From: Oxytricha trifallax
Lineage: Eukaryota > Ciliophora > Spirotrichea > Sporadotrichida > Oxytrichidae
Direction of reading: 5' to 3'
DNA length: 64,000 bases
Assembly (NCBI GenBank): GCA_000711775.1
Contig: ARYC01000781.1
Location: 59,177 to 123,176, forward strand
Part shown: positions 25,401-37,400 of the stretch, one piece after another
Layout of the letters: each line of letters opens with the position of its first letter
How positions within the stretch are numbered: the first letter of the stretch is position 1
Translations under genes and position numbers: made by a program
Notes under the pieces: model-generated
Told to the model about the DNA's origin: nothing
Seen by the model: only the letters and a program-made list of their open reading frames with translations
The model's database searches: none

Positions 25401-28400
25401 TAAATTATTAATATTTATTTATAAGTAAAACTAATATTTAATGATTATTAATTTTAAATTTATATGCTCTGACCTAGTCCACCTCCTACCCCTATAGCTC
25501 ATCTCCCTCTTCCCCAACGATTTATATGAATTCTTTTCATGCGTACTAAAATCTAATGCTATTTATCTAACTAATTTTACCAAGATTTTTTTATTAGCAC
25601 AGTCTCAATTAATTTTTTCTAGACATCTCACTTCATATTTTTAAATTGTATATTGAACGAGTATAATTAAAATGTGGAGACTGTTAAAATTAAATAGAGG
25701 TCAAATAAAAATATGATCATCTCAATATTCATGAAATAAGATCCAACAGTCACTAATTTGTACTAAGTTGAAGTAGATCCTTATTTAAATTTAATTAACT
25801 AATAAATAACTAAAAATGTAAATTTTGGTTTTTTATCAACTTTTCTGATTTTTTGTATTTTTTGTATTTTTCTTCATCGATCAAGTAGATGCTGTAGCTG
25901 ATCCTCAAGTTTTTCATTATTTTCTTAGATATCTTCTTCAAAATAATTAAAGTGTGAAGTCCAACATCAACAAAAACAGTAGTAATAGCACTAATATTCT
26001 CAAAATAAAGCATTATTATAAGTCTGGTTTTTTTTCTCAAAAACATCTTGTTTTTCTAAAATTCATAGATGTGATGCCTAATTTTGAAGATATTTTTGAA
26101 GATGATGTTGATGAAAACTATGAAAACAATTAGTGATGTAAATTTTTTAAAATTCATTAGAATTTCAACCAGACTTATAATAATGCTTTATTTTGAGAAT
26201 ATTAGTGCTATTACTACTGTTTTTGTTGATGTTGGACTTCACACTTTAATTATTTTGAAGAAGATATCTAAGAAAATAATGAAAAACTTGAGGATCAGCT
26301 ACAGCATCTACTTGATCGATGAAGAAAAATACAAAAAATACAAAAAATCAGAAAAGTTGATAAAAAACCAAAATTTACATTTTTAGTTATTTATTAGTTA
26401 ATTAAATTTAAATAAGGATCTACTTCAACTTAGTACAAATTAGTGACTGTTGGATCTTATTTCATGAATATTGAGATGATCATATTTTTATTTGACCTCT
26501 ATTTAATTTTAACAGTCTCCACATTTTAATTATACTCGTTCAATATATTAACCTATTTTTATAAATAAAATATAAAATATAATCTTCTCTATATTTTCTA
26601 AATTCTTTTCCTTTTCCAAGACGAGCTTCGACTTTATGCCACCATATATGTTTCCATAGGAGAATATATTAAAATCAATTTAATTTGACTTTCTCTAAAT
26701 CTTTTTTTTAATTTGCTTAAACTCATAAATAATTTTTTTTACAATTTTTATTTCTTTAATCACCTTCATTAAATAAAAAACAAAAAAACAGTTTAGTAAT
26801 TTTTTCGATTTTTTTGTTTATTTTTTGTATTAATAATCCCTTAAACAATTCCTAATTTAGAAAAATTAACTATATTATATTAATAATCAAAATTTAAATT
26901 GATATATGAAACTATTTCAATAAAGTATAGATCTGCTAAAATTAAAGACCATAATATTATTTTCATATATCAATTTAAATTTTGATTATTAATATAATAT
27001 AGTTAATTTTTCTAAATTAGGAATTGTTTAAGGGATTATTAATACAAAAAATAAACAAAAAAATCGAAAAAATTACTAAACTGTTTTTTTGTTTTTTATT
27101 TAATGAAGGTGATTAAAGAAATAAAAATTGTAAAAAAAATTATTTATGAGTTTAAGCAAATTAAAAAAAAGATTTAGAGAAAGTCAAATTAAATTGATTT
27201 TAATATATTCTCCTATGGAAACATATATGGTGGCATAAAGTCGAAGCTCGTCTTGGAAAAGGAAAAGAATTTAGAAAATATAGAGAAGATTATATTTTAT
27301 ATTTTATTTATAAAAATAGGTTAATATACACAAATTGGTGTGATTATACTGATAAGATATTGATTCTGACTCTGAGTATATATTTTTAATTTTTTCATGC
27401 ATTTATAGTTTTTTAATTTTAGAAAGTGGGATTATGCAAATTAAATAAATCATTTAAAAACGTTGAGGTGAGGGGTAGGAGGAGGTTCTTGGTCAGAACT
27501 TCTAATTTTCTGAAAATTAAATTATATATTAATAGCTAATTATTACGAAAGAATATTAAGTATTTAAATTATAGCAACTATTTTGCTTGAATCAAAGATC
27601 TTTGATAGTTCATAAATAAATAACTCTAATTTATTAAGATTATATCAAAAACTTTAACATTTTTAAATTCATTAAGTTTATAATTTAAAAAATAATTATC
27701 ATTATATAAATTATATCTCTATTAATTTAGCCTAAATAATTTTATTGTTATTTAATTAATTTTCTTACTAATTAAATATAAAAATTGAAAAATTATAATA
27801 AATCTTTGGTCATTTATTGCGTTAATTAATTAAAGTATTCATTTCTTAAGCTTAAGACTTCTATTAAAAATGATGAACAATGGGATTAGTTTTTTTAAGA
27901 AATTCGCCAAAAATTGTAAACTGAAGAATTAAAATAAAATATTCTCAATTTGAAAAAGTCTGTAGATGATTTATACAATAAATGCGATTTTAAGATCTAA
28001 AATGCATTATTTGCCAATTTTGAATCTTAAGCGACAGATCTAGAGAGTAATTTGACAATTACGGAAAATACATATTTTTGGTTCAAAAATTAGATAAATA
28101 TAGAAATTGCTCAAAAACTAAGGTAATAATACAATAGATACTACTTAATGAAAAGGAATTTTAAAACAAGAGATCTCATCCCGAAAAGCATTTAAATTAA
28201 GTTGGATAACTTAAGTTTGGAAATGAGTGAATCAGCTGCTATGATCAAATTTTTTAGCAATGAAGTTTACGTTAGTTAAGGTGCCATAAAATTTATTGGT
28301 TTAGAATAAAAAGTAAATGTGGCTGACAAATTTATATAATCCAACATAAATCTTAGATTTAATAATTTGGACAATTTCGAAATTTTATGCTATATCAATT

Positions 28401-31400
28401 AATATCCCAAATATTTTTAAATTAATTAAATAATAAAAACCTTCAATAATTTATTACGAATCTATTCAATTATAAGTAGTGTTGTAGACTTATATTAAAC
28501 AATTTAAGTTCGTATATAGAGCATACGCTAAAATAGGGCAGTCAATAAAAGGAGGAAACTAATTTTACTTTTAAGTTAAGATATTAGTGTAATGAATAAA
28601 GTAACTAGTCTAGACCTTTTTTTTTTATTTCCTCTCATAAATCATATAAATAATTAGTCTTACTGTCAACAAGTTGTAAATTTTAAGAAAAAAAACTATA
28701 TTAAATCAATAAAAGACTTTTATTCTTTAGAATTATCAATTCAGTGATTAAATTTATTAGTGATTTTGTTCTTTCTCTCATAACCGGGATGTTTTATTTT
28801 ATTTAATCGACTTATAAGTCCTTTGTTTACAGAAAACCAAAACATTAAAATGGAATATTTCACAAAATTAATCATATAAATTAAGACAATGAAATAACGA
28901 ATGCTTCATAAAGTAGTTTGTGATAAAAGAAGGGTTTCAATCTATCATTTCAATTAAAATATTAAGTAAGTTTTAAAGCTTAAAATGAGAACTTAGGATT
29001 TTTCATTGAGACTTTAAATCATTATAAATCCTTAGGAAGAGACCAGGAAGGATTTTATCGCTCTTCAAAGTATCTATAAAGAATATTCTTAGGCGCTTCT
29101 GAGTTGACGAGCAATAAAATATTGAGATTAAATATCATATCATTTTTAAATAATGAGTAACCTGATTTTTATCTTGATAAAATATCACAATCAAAACCCC
29201 AAAACCTTTTTAGTAGTCTGATTGAGTTTTTGATTGATAAAAGTAGACAATTAGTGCATATTTTATTAAGATTATAATCATGTTTATGTAGGGGTTTGAT
29301 GTTTAAATATTAGTAATTTAAGTGAGTTTATGCGAAGTTTGGGGTCATTTTAGGAGAGTGAGTATATAGATCTATTGTTTAAGTTGCGTTATGGATGTAA
29401 TAACTATAGTGAAAAACTCAAACCTATTCTATATTACCTGCTTCATAAATCTCCAGCAACTGTGAGGTCTCTCTGTCTATTATCATTGAATTTAAAGAGA
29501 TAGTATCTCAATTCTAAGCCTAAGAGACCTCTTAATTTTAGCAACATCACGTCAATTATCTTATTAATGATAAGATTCCTAAATCCTGGTTTCATTTCTC
29601 TCCCGCCTAGAGAGCTGTAATATTTCATCGCAAATTCCCTGAGCTTCACATCTTTGCTTAATCCATAACTAAAATATATAAAAAGAATGGAATATCTTAC
29701 AAGACAGTCAATTACATTAAGAGAATGATTTACTTTAATATTCCATTTTATAAGAATAATTTAAATTCGTGCTTAAAAGCTTAATATAAAGTTCATACAC
29801 GCTGATGAGTTAGTATTCACGTTTAAAACCTTTATATCGAGGTTTTGGTATAAAAGATATAGCAATATAGAAGTAAATGTCTAAAAGGTTAAGACGTAAA
29901 CTGATGATATTCTTGGTGGAATAAGTGAAGACAGTGACCTCGAGACATATGATATTCACCCTTGTTCTATAAATACTGATTAGTATATTAAGTTCTTGCA
30001 ATAACTCAGAGATAAGTACGCTGAATAAGAGATTATTCTATTAGTTGATAACTTGTCAGTTCATAAAACTAAAGACTCAAGGAAGGAATATGAAAGATTA
30101 AACCTAACACATGTATTTAATGTTCCTTACAGTCCTCAGTTCACTGAAACTGAGTTATATAGGGGTTATTGAAAGGTCTATATAAGAAATTACTGCTCTA
30201 CCATCTGATGCATGATTTAAAGATTGATACAGTTGATTTTATTGAGAGTGCTGCTAAAAGAGTTAGTGGTGATAAAGCAAAAATATGCGCTATAGAAAGG
30301 AAATTTTGTGTATATAATTAAGTTTTAGATTTAAACGAAATATTAAATTAATTCGTAATAGGATTTTGCTTCTCTTTCTTTTCCTCCTCTAATGGCTTGT
30401 TTGGGTCTATTTTTCTTCTCTTAGTGTCAGCTCACTCGTATATGTTCATCTCATCCGGTTCCTTAAGTCAGGTGTCTATGATTTAAATTCCCTGCTTTTC
30501 TTTTTCTTCATTAGAGATGCTATAGACTTTCTTGTGAGCTTCTTATATTACTTCATTATGTATTCAGGTTTCAGAGTTCGAATAACACAAAAGAAGAAGT
30601 TTCTCTCTGGCAACTTAAAAGGGAGCTGTAGCTTTAATGAAAGGTAATAGAGAGCAACATCTGGATCACTCATAGCATCGTAGTATAGGTTTTTCACTGA
30701 TTTTCAGGGTAGTAGGGAATTTTAATGATCCTAATTAATAAAAGCTTTTTTCTCTTCACTTAATAAAGCCTTTAAAAATGAGATTTTAGTTCCCTCCTAA
30801 GTAGGCAAGAACAATCCATCTATGGTTAATATATAAATACTAACTAGGAACTTACCTTGCTATAAAATGTATCTATAACGATCCTCTTTACTTCGAAATT
30901 TTCCTATTAAATCTTGAGTTTAAATTCTCTCCATTGCATCATTCATAGAATCCATCTTGCTTCCTCTTTCTAGAATTGTTAATGAAATTTAAAATTATGG
31001 ATATAAATTCTAAGTTTATTAAAACTTTACTACTAAGTAGGGAGAACCTAATGGAGACCAGCCTTGAAAAGATATGTGGAGAAACATTGAAAATCTTTTT
31101 CCAAGTCTCAATGAATGAATTCCATTTTATCAATCTATCTCCATTAAATTGCTCCTAATAATTTTTAATTAATTTAGGAGGTCCTCCAATTTAAGTTCAA
31201 ACTTGATTTGTAGGACCTCCTTGAGAAACTAAACTTCATTAGGGGTATTTTAATTTACTAAACTGTATAAAAATCTCATAAAATATGTCAACTTGCAGCC
31301 TTTTATGGTGATTTAATTTTCTTACCTCTCAGCAAAGAATTTACCATATTGTCTTATACTATACTATTATAGTATATCTCAGTAGATTTTATCATTATTA

Positions 31401-34400
31401 TAATAAATAAGTTAAGAAGGAGGTCATCATAGAAGCTGTGCATAAGGAGGATGAGTTTAAACAACCAGCAATTGACCATTAAATTTTACCAGCTAAAGTT
31501 GACTATAAATGCAAAGAATGAAACAAAATTTTACCTTAAAAGTCAACTTATTAGAGAAAATTATAGATACGCACAACGATATACCTCCCTTATATCTAAT
31601 ACATTAAATGAAGGATGGCATGTATATCTGTGAGTTCTGTGAGAAGCCTTGTTCTCATTCAAGAGACCTTAAAGTGCATTTAAAGGAAAAGCCCAATTAT
31701 GTATTTAAAGAAAAAAGCTCAATTAAAGCATTGTGTTTATTCATGAATCTAAAGGAAAAATATTCCTTTAAATTGAAGGTCTAGAAATCCAGCTGAGTCT
31801 AATGGGGTTGAGGTAGAGAAATAAGTCAAAATGAAGAAAGCAATTAAGAACCTCCCAGTTTTAGAGATCATTAAAATTATAGTTAAAATCGAGGCTTTGA
31901 AGATTCCCATCTTATAAATTATAGACATAGATTCTTGTATTGAAAGCTACCTCACTCTTGAGGATAAAATAGAAAAGAAGGTTATCGCTGATGTCTAAAA
32001 CGCTTACAAAATTTATCCTTTCAATTATTACTATGTTGCTGACTATAAGTTCTATATAGAATTTGCTAATGAGTATTATGCTCTTTATTAAGCAAAATTA
32101 ATAGTATGCAGGCACATTATTTAGCTTGATGCCATTTTACTTGGAAAAGACCATGTATCATTTAGGCTTCTCCTCCTTGAAATGACTAACAGAGAATTTT
32201 TATCTGAAAACAGATGCTAGAGGTAAATTAGCTAGATAGTACATCAGATAGTTGAGGGAATAGAAGAGCTCCACAAACTTGGTTAGGTCCATAAAGAAAT
32301 AAAGGCTTAAAATATAATGATGAACTTTCAACCTCTAAGAATCTTTATAATTGATTTCAACAGAGCTCAAAGAGTGCAAGCCTCTGCATTAGGAAATGTA
32401 TTAAGCTCTTCTGGATATTTTTCATAGAGAACAGATTGGAGAGACAGAGACACTTCATTGGATCAATGGACTCTAGCAGCAATAACAATAGAGAGTGAGA
32501 TGCCTAGAAAAGATTACTTAAGCTGCAAGAATTTAAGAGACTCTAAGTAAAGAATTAAACAATTTCTCGATAAAAATTAAAAAAGATTTAGGCCTCAGGT
32601 AACTTGCATACTCAATAATAATCAAACTAAACAATTAAAGGGATGTTAAGATTGGTACAATCACAAATTAGAAAGATAAAATTCAGAGAATTGCTTAGTG
32701 ACTCTGAACTAATATCTGTGTGAAATATTCTAAAAACTAGCTTGTTAAACTTACTTAAATTACTAATATTTAAACATTAAACTCTTACATAAACCCTAAT
32801 AAAACCCTAATAAAGTATGCCTTAAAAGTCTACTTTTATATATTAAAAACTCAAGCAGACAATTTCAGGATTTTTGGGTTTGAAAGTTTACTTAAAATAA
32901 GAAAAGCTTCCTCGGGCCAGTGGATTTACGCTTCTTACCAGGAGAAATGTCAAGAAGCTTAGAAATAAATTGAGGAACTTTTTTAATTAACTTCAACTAA
33001 AAATTTAATTTCATTAATTTTCAAATATGTGGCTGAATTAAACTCATAGGCTATATTGAAAAATAAAAGTATACAATCTACTTATCATGAAAATATTCCT
33101 TATATTTTAAAACTTCAAAAAGATCCCCCTTAATAGGTAAAGATTTCAATTTCCTAATCAAATTAATACACAAAGTGGATAAACCAAAAATAATAATAAG
33201 AGGAGATATTTGACAAAGATGTTTAAATTAGATTACCTCTTATTATTATAAGACTTTAATTAAATTTAATATGTGGAATTGAATATAAAATAATTGCAAG
33301 ATAAAAATAGATTAAATTATAAAAATCTGCATTTAATGGAGATTTTTTAAAACAAAAATATTTTGACAATAATGGAACCTTTTTCACTTTAATGAAAACA
33401 GTGCTTGCTTTATTTATCTTAGCTTTAATAAGGTCTTTATGTTACCCTCTATACATATTTTATATGTTTTCAAGATCAAATGTTAAAAATTCCAAGCCTT
33501 AAGATAGACTGTACCTTGACTTAAGATGTGCTCTTGAAACAATAAACTCAAAAGGCAATAATATACATTATGTTTTAAGCGGGGAGATTGAAAATACTTG
33601 GGGAGAAGTTTCCTGGCTAAGAATTATAGTTTATTTTATTTGACAAAAAATATAAATATACATATTGATTACTATTTCATTTTCCCGCCTCTATATTAAA
33701 AAGCATTTTTAATCAATAACTTTTAAGGTTTACAACTATCGCTTATTTCTTTAAATGCTATAAACTATAATAACCAAATATTTAAATTAATTATAAATTA
33801 ATATGATTTTTATGAAAATATTCTAATTTTTTTCAATATGGATGTTTAAATAAATCAAAAACAAAATATTTTTAGATGAAGTTAAAGATTCTTAAAAATT
33901 GGGAGCAGGAAATTCCCCTGTCTAAATACTTATACATCTATATCTCAAGTTTACTAAACCAATAAATTGCTTTCAATCGTGATAGCCTATTTAAGATATG
34001 TATCTGAATTTTCACTTACTCTTATCCCTTGGATATCTTGGATGATAATAATAAGTGCCCTGAATTTCAACTAAACATTTTCACAATTAGTTAAACTAGC
34101 CTTGGCAGTGAATCTGATAGTAAAATTTGTTATTGATTTTGTATTATACGCGCTACTCATTATTTTGAGCTAAATATTTAAAAGAAAAGGATCCCTGAGA
34201 CTGATAACTCTCATTAATGCTTAAGAAGAGAGCTTCAAATATATAGAGCTATTCCTACAATTGAAATCACTCGGGAGATAGTGAATATTTAGTTTAAGTA
34301 TGAAAATTCAATATTAATTAAATGATAAAATTTTGATATCTATGATCATAGGGTGGGCAATACCTGAAGCTATGATATTTTATCAGTATATCATCACTTC

Positions 34401-37400
34401 ATGAATCTTAAATAATATGGTTAGAATATTTTATGGGTCAATAAGCATAAATTCGACATCAAAGGTAAGATGATGTTACTCCCTGATATCGATAAGCCTA
34501 GAATTATTATAGTTTTTATCATTATATTTTGCTATAAACTTTTGAATAAGAATTATATTTATAAAGGGATGATTAACTGATAAAAAATATCATAGGTTCA
34601 GGTATTGCCCTTCCCCACTATGATAATTTAATGAAGGGCAATTTAAATTTACCTGAAACATATTATTGAGAAATAACCATTAAATGTAGACTAAATTTAA
34701 AAATAAAAAGTAAACTTTACAAAAACACGCTAAATAATAATTTTTCTCAATATATTAACTCATTTTAATTAATTTAATTATAAAGATATTTTAATCCAAT
34801 TCGTTTATACTTCGAAAATAATACTATAGCAAATATTCTAGGACTTTTTTATTGTTTGATAATAACTTACCAAGCTCAAATAACAAGGTATATTAGCAAT
34901 TATGGTATACAATAGTAGAATTCTTTTGTTTATCAATAATTTCCAGATTATTCACAATGGTTAAAATAAATGCTAATATCTGCACTTGGAGTCATGATTA
35001 TCGAATAAACTGCTATTAGATTGAAATAGAGGAAGATTGGAGTAGATTTTTGAAAAATTGAATTTTAATATATATATGCATGTAAATGCTAAATTTTCCT
35101 TCGAAAAAATTAAATACAAAAAACAGATTTAAAGTTAAATTTAAAAAATTTAATGACAATGGTTTTTAAGTAAAGTTAACATTTTATTTAATTATAAAGT
35201 TATTTTTGAACAGCTAAGGTATTATAGTAAGGATTTTTAAAGATTAAAAATAAAAATGAAGTATTTAATTATTTTTAATAAGTTTATTGTTACTCTCCCA
35301 AGATTTTTCCTAATTAGAATTCGAAAAAAAATAGTAAAAATAACTTAAAAATTGAGCTTATCGGCATAAAAAATGATAAAAATAGCCCAACTTTAAAGAG
35401 TCTATAACATCCATTGATATACTGCTGATTTATCTTAATTTACAAATGAATCACTCTTATTTGATAGAAATGATTATATTATATAGAATATTTTATAATT
35501 GATTTTTGAAATTGTGAATTAATTTAATTATATTCTAAAAAATTTAATTATATTCCAAAATGAGTAAAATAAGATTCGTCAACAACTATCAAACAATATT
35601 ATACAATTTTATAATTTATTGATTAATATTCGTAATACAATATTTTTTAATTAATTTTTCTTATAATTTACTATCAAAGAAATTAAAGAGGCTCCCCACC
35701 ACTTGAAAACAATGTATAAAGGAGTCTTTCTTCTCATACGGAATTATCTCAAATCTTAGAAGAGCAAACTAATTAATACGCATCAGAACAGAAATAAAAC
35801 TCAGTTTCCTTTAATTGTAAAGATCAATAAAATGAATAGGTAAGTCATCAAGTATAGTAAAAATTAAGCTAATAAAACACAAAAAAATATACTTAAACTC
35901 TCATAAAATTAATAATAAAATTGTAATTAAAGTATGGTTGTATTTTTAATATCTTTGACAACGATAATCTTGTAACTTGAAGTTTAAATTAAATTGTCAA
36001 TTCTATATATTTATAAATCCTCATTTTCTTCTAATCTATATTTTTACTTATTATAGGAAAATATCTTATAATCTTCAAGTTTCTTGACAGATTTACAAGC
36101 TCAAAAACAAGATTACTTAACAAAGAAGTCTCTTAATTCTCAATAGTTACAACATATAAAACGTTAAAGATTGAACTCTGATGGTATGACTTTAAGCACT
36201 AATAAAATCAAGAATAGATATGATTCTTAAATTTATTTGAAAAATGATGATTTAATGTCAAGTAGTGAAACACAAATTGAATAAAGTTTATAAGAAAAGA
36301 GTAAAATGTCATTTATACAGTATTAAGCGAGTGAGTTGCAGGATATGAGGGATTCTCATGATTTATTTGATAAACTTAGATAAAATATATTTAAATTTCA
36401 TGTCAATTAGATAAACAAGGGAAGTTTAATCTTAAAATAAAATAATAAAAATCAAATGATAGTATGCTTTCTTCTCTACCAACTATTATGCTAAATCGAG
36501 GAGGTGACTTAGATGAAAAAACTACATAAAAGCTAGGTAAGAATATCAAAATATCAATTAATTTTTGAATAGATCTAGTAGAGAAGCTGATCGGAAAAAT
36601 AAAAGAAGGAAAATACATAAAGAAGCGCTATCTCTAAATGGTTTTATCCTCCTCGATTCCACTTGATACAGACAAAATTTAACTCATTAATTAAAGCCAA
36701 AAATTAAACAACCCAATAACGATTCTAGACAAATCTAAGTTGAAACCTGATCCCAAACTTTAAAAATTGGTGAACATTAACCCAGTATTAGTTTAAAAGT
36801 CTGCCACAATCGAGGACATTAAAGCTGAACAAGATAAATACAAGTCACTCATGGCAAAGCACAAGTCTTTGAGTGATCTACTCAGAGATGATTAAGTGCA
36901 TATATAAAGTGCTAGATAATCAAGTTGAATAAATGAAACTAGTTAGAATAAAAAGGTTTCAGGGAGTCTATCCCCGATTAAGAAAATCAGCAGTAACAGT
37001 ATAGACATGCCTGAGGTGTCAGCGCTATCAAATTTTATCAGAAGAGTAAATTTAAAATTCGTATAACTTCTAATCATAGGACGACATAATCTAGAATATA
37101 AAGGAACGATGCGAACAGCAAAATGATGCATTTTAGAGTAGTAACAAAATAATTGCTGCTTAAAATCGAATAAAAGCATTAGCTAATTCCAATGGAGCAG
37201 GTTTAGATACTTTCAAGAGTGAAGATTTAGTCAAGAAATTTTATATGAGAAACTTGAATGATAGGATTAGAATGAAAAACAGCACTTCTTTTTCAACTTC
37301 GTAAATTCTTGATACTTCAGCTTTACAAAAGCTAAACCGAGACCCCTCCTTTGATTCCACTCCTAACTTAAGTTTCAAGTTAAATCATGGATAAAATATC

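Larger units (their letters stand above)
25468..27497. mobile_element. Double-hairpin (foldback) element, about 2.03 kb
   Basis: The termini are inverted: TCTGACCTAGTCCACCTCC at 25468 mirrors the end AGGAGGTTCTTGGTCAGA at 27497. Inside are two adjacent near-perfect palindromes: arms 25652-26046 with 26154-26546, and arms 26549-26911 with 26961-27327. Open frames within the first palindrome appear in both arms and are mirror copies, so no gene is called. No target duplication was found. It lies in a G2 intervening segment. Confidence 0.8.
29192..32882. mobile_element. TBE-C, decayed TBE, about 3.7 kb
   Basis: The left end is CAAAACCCCAAAACC after AAT (29189-29191). The right end is degenerate (TTTTTGGGTTTG) and the second AAT is not preserved. 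The gene order is that of TBE-B and the subterminal sequence is that of TBE-A/D. It lies between G2 MDSs. Confidence 0.88.

Noticed and set aside
25810..26386. Two identical open frames on opposite strands
   Set aside because: They are mirror copies created by the palindrome; no protein family recognised.
36403..37179. Minus-strand frames of 71 and 78 codons
   Set aside because: They are shadows of the G2 C-terminal MDSs.
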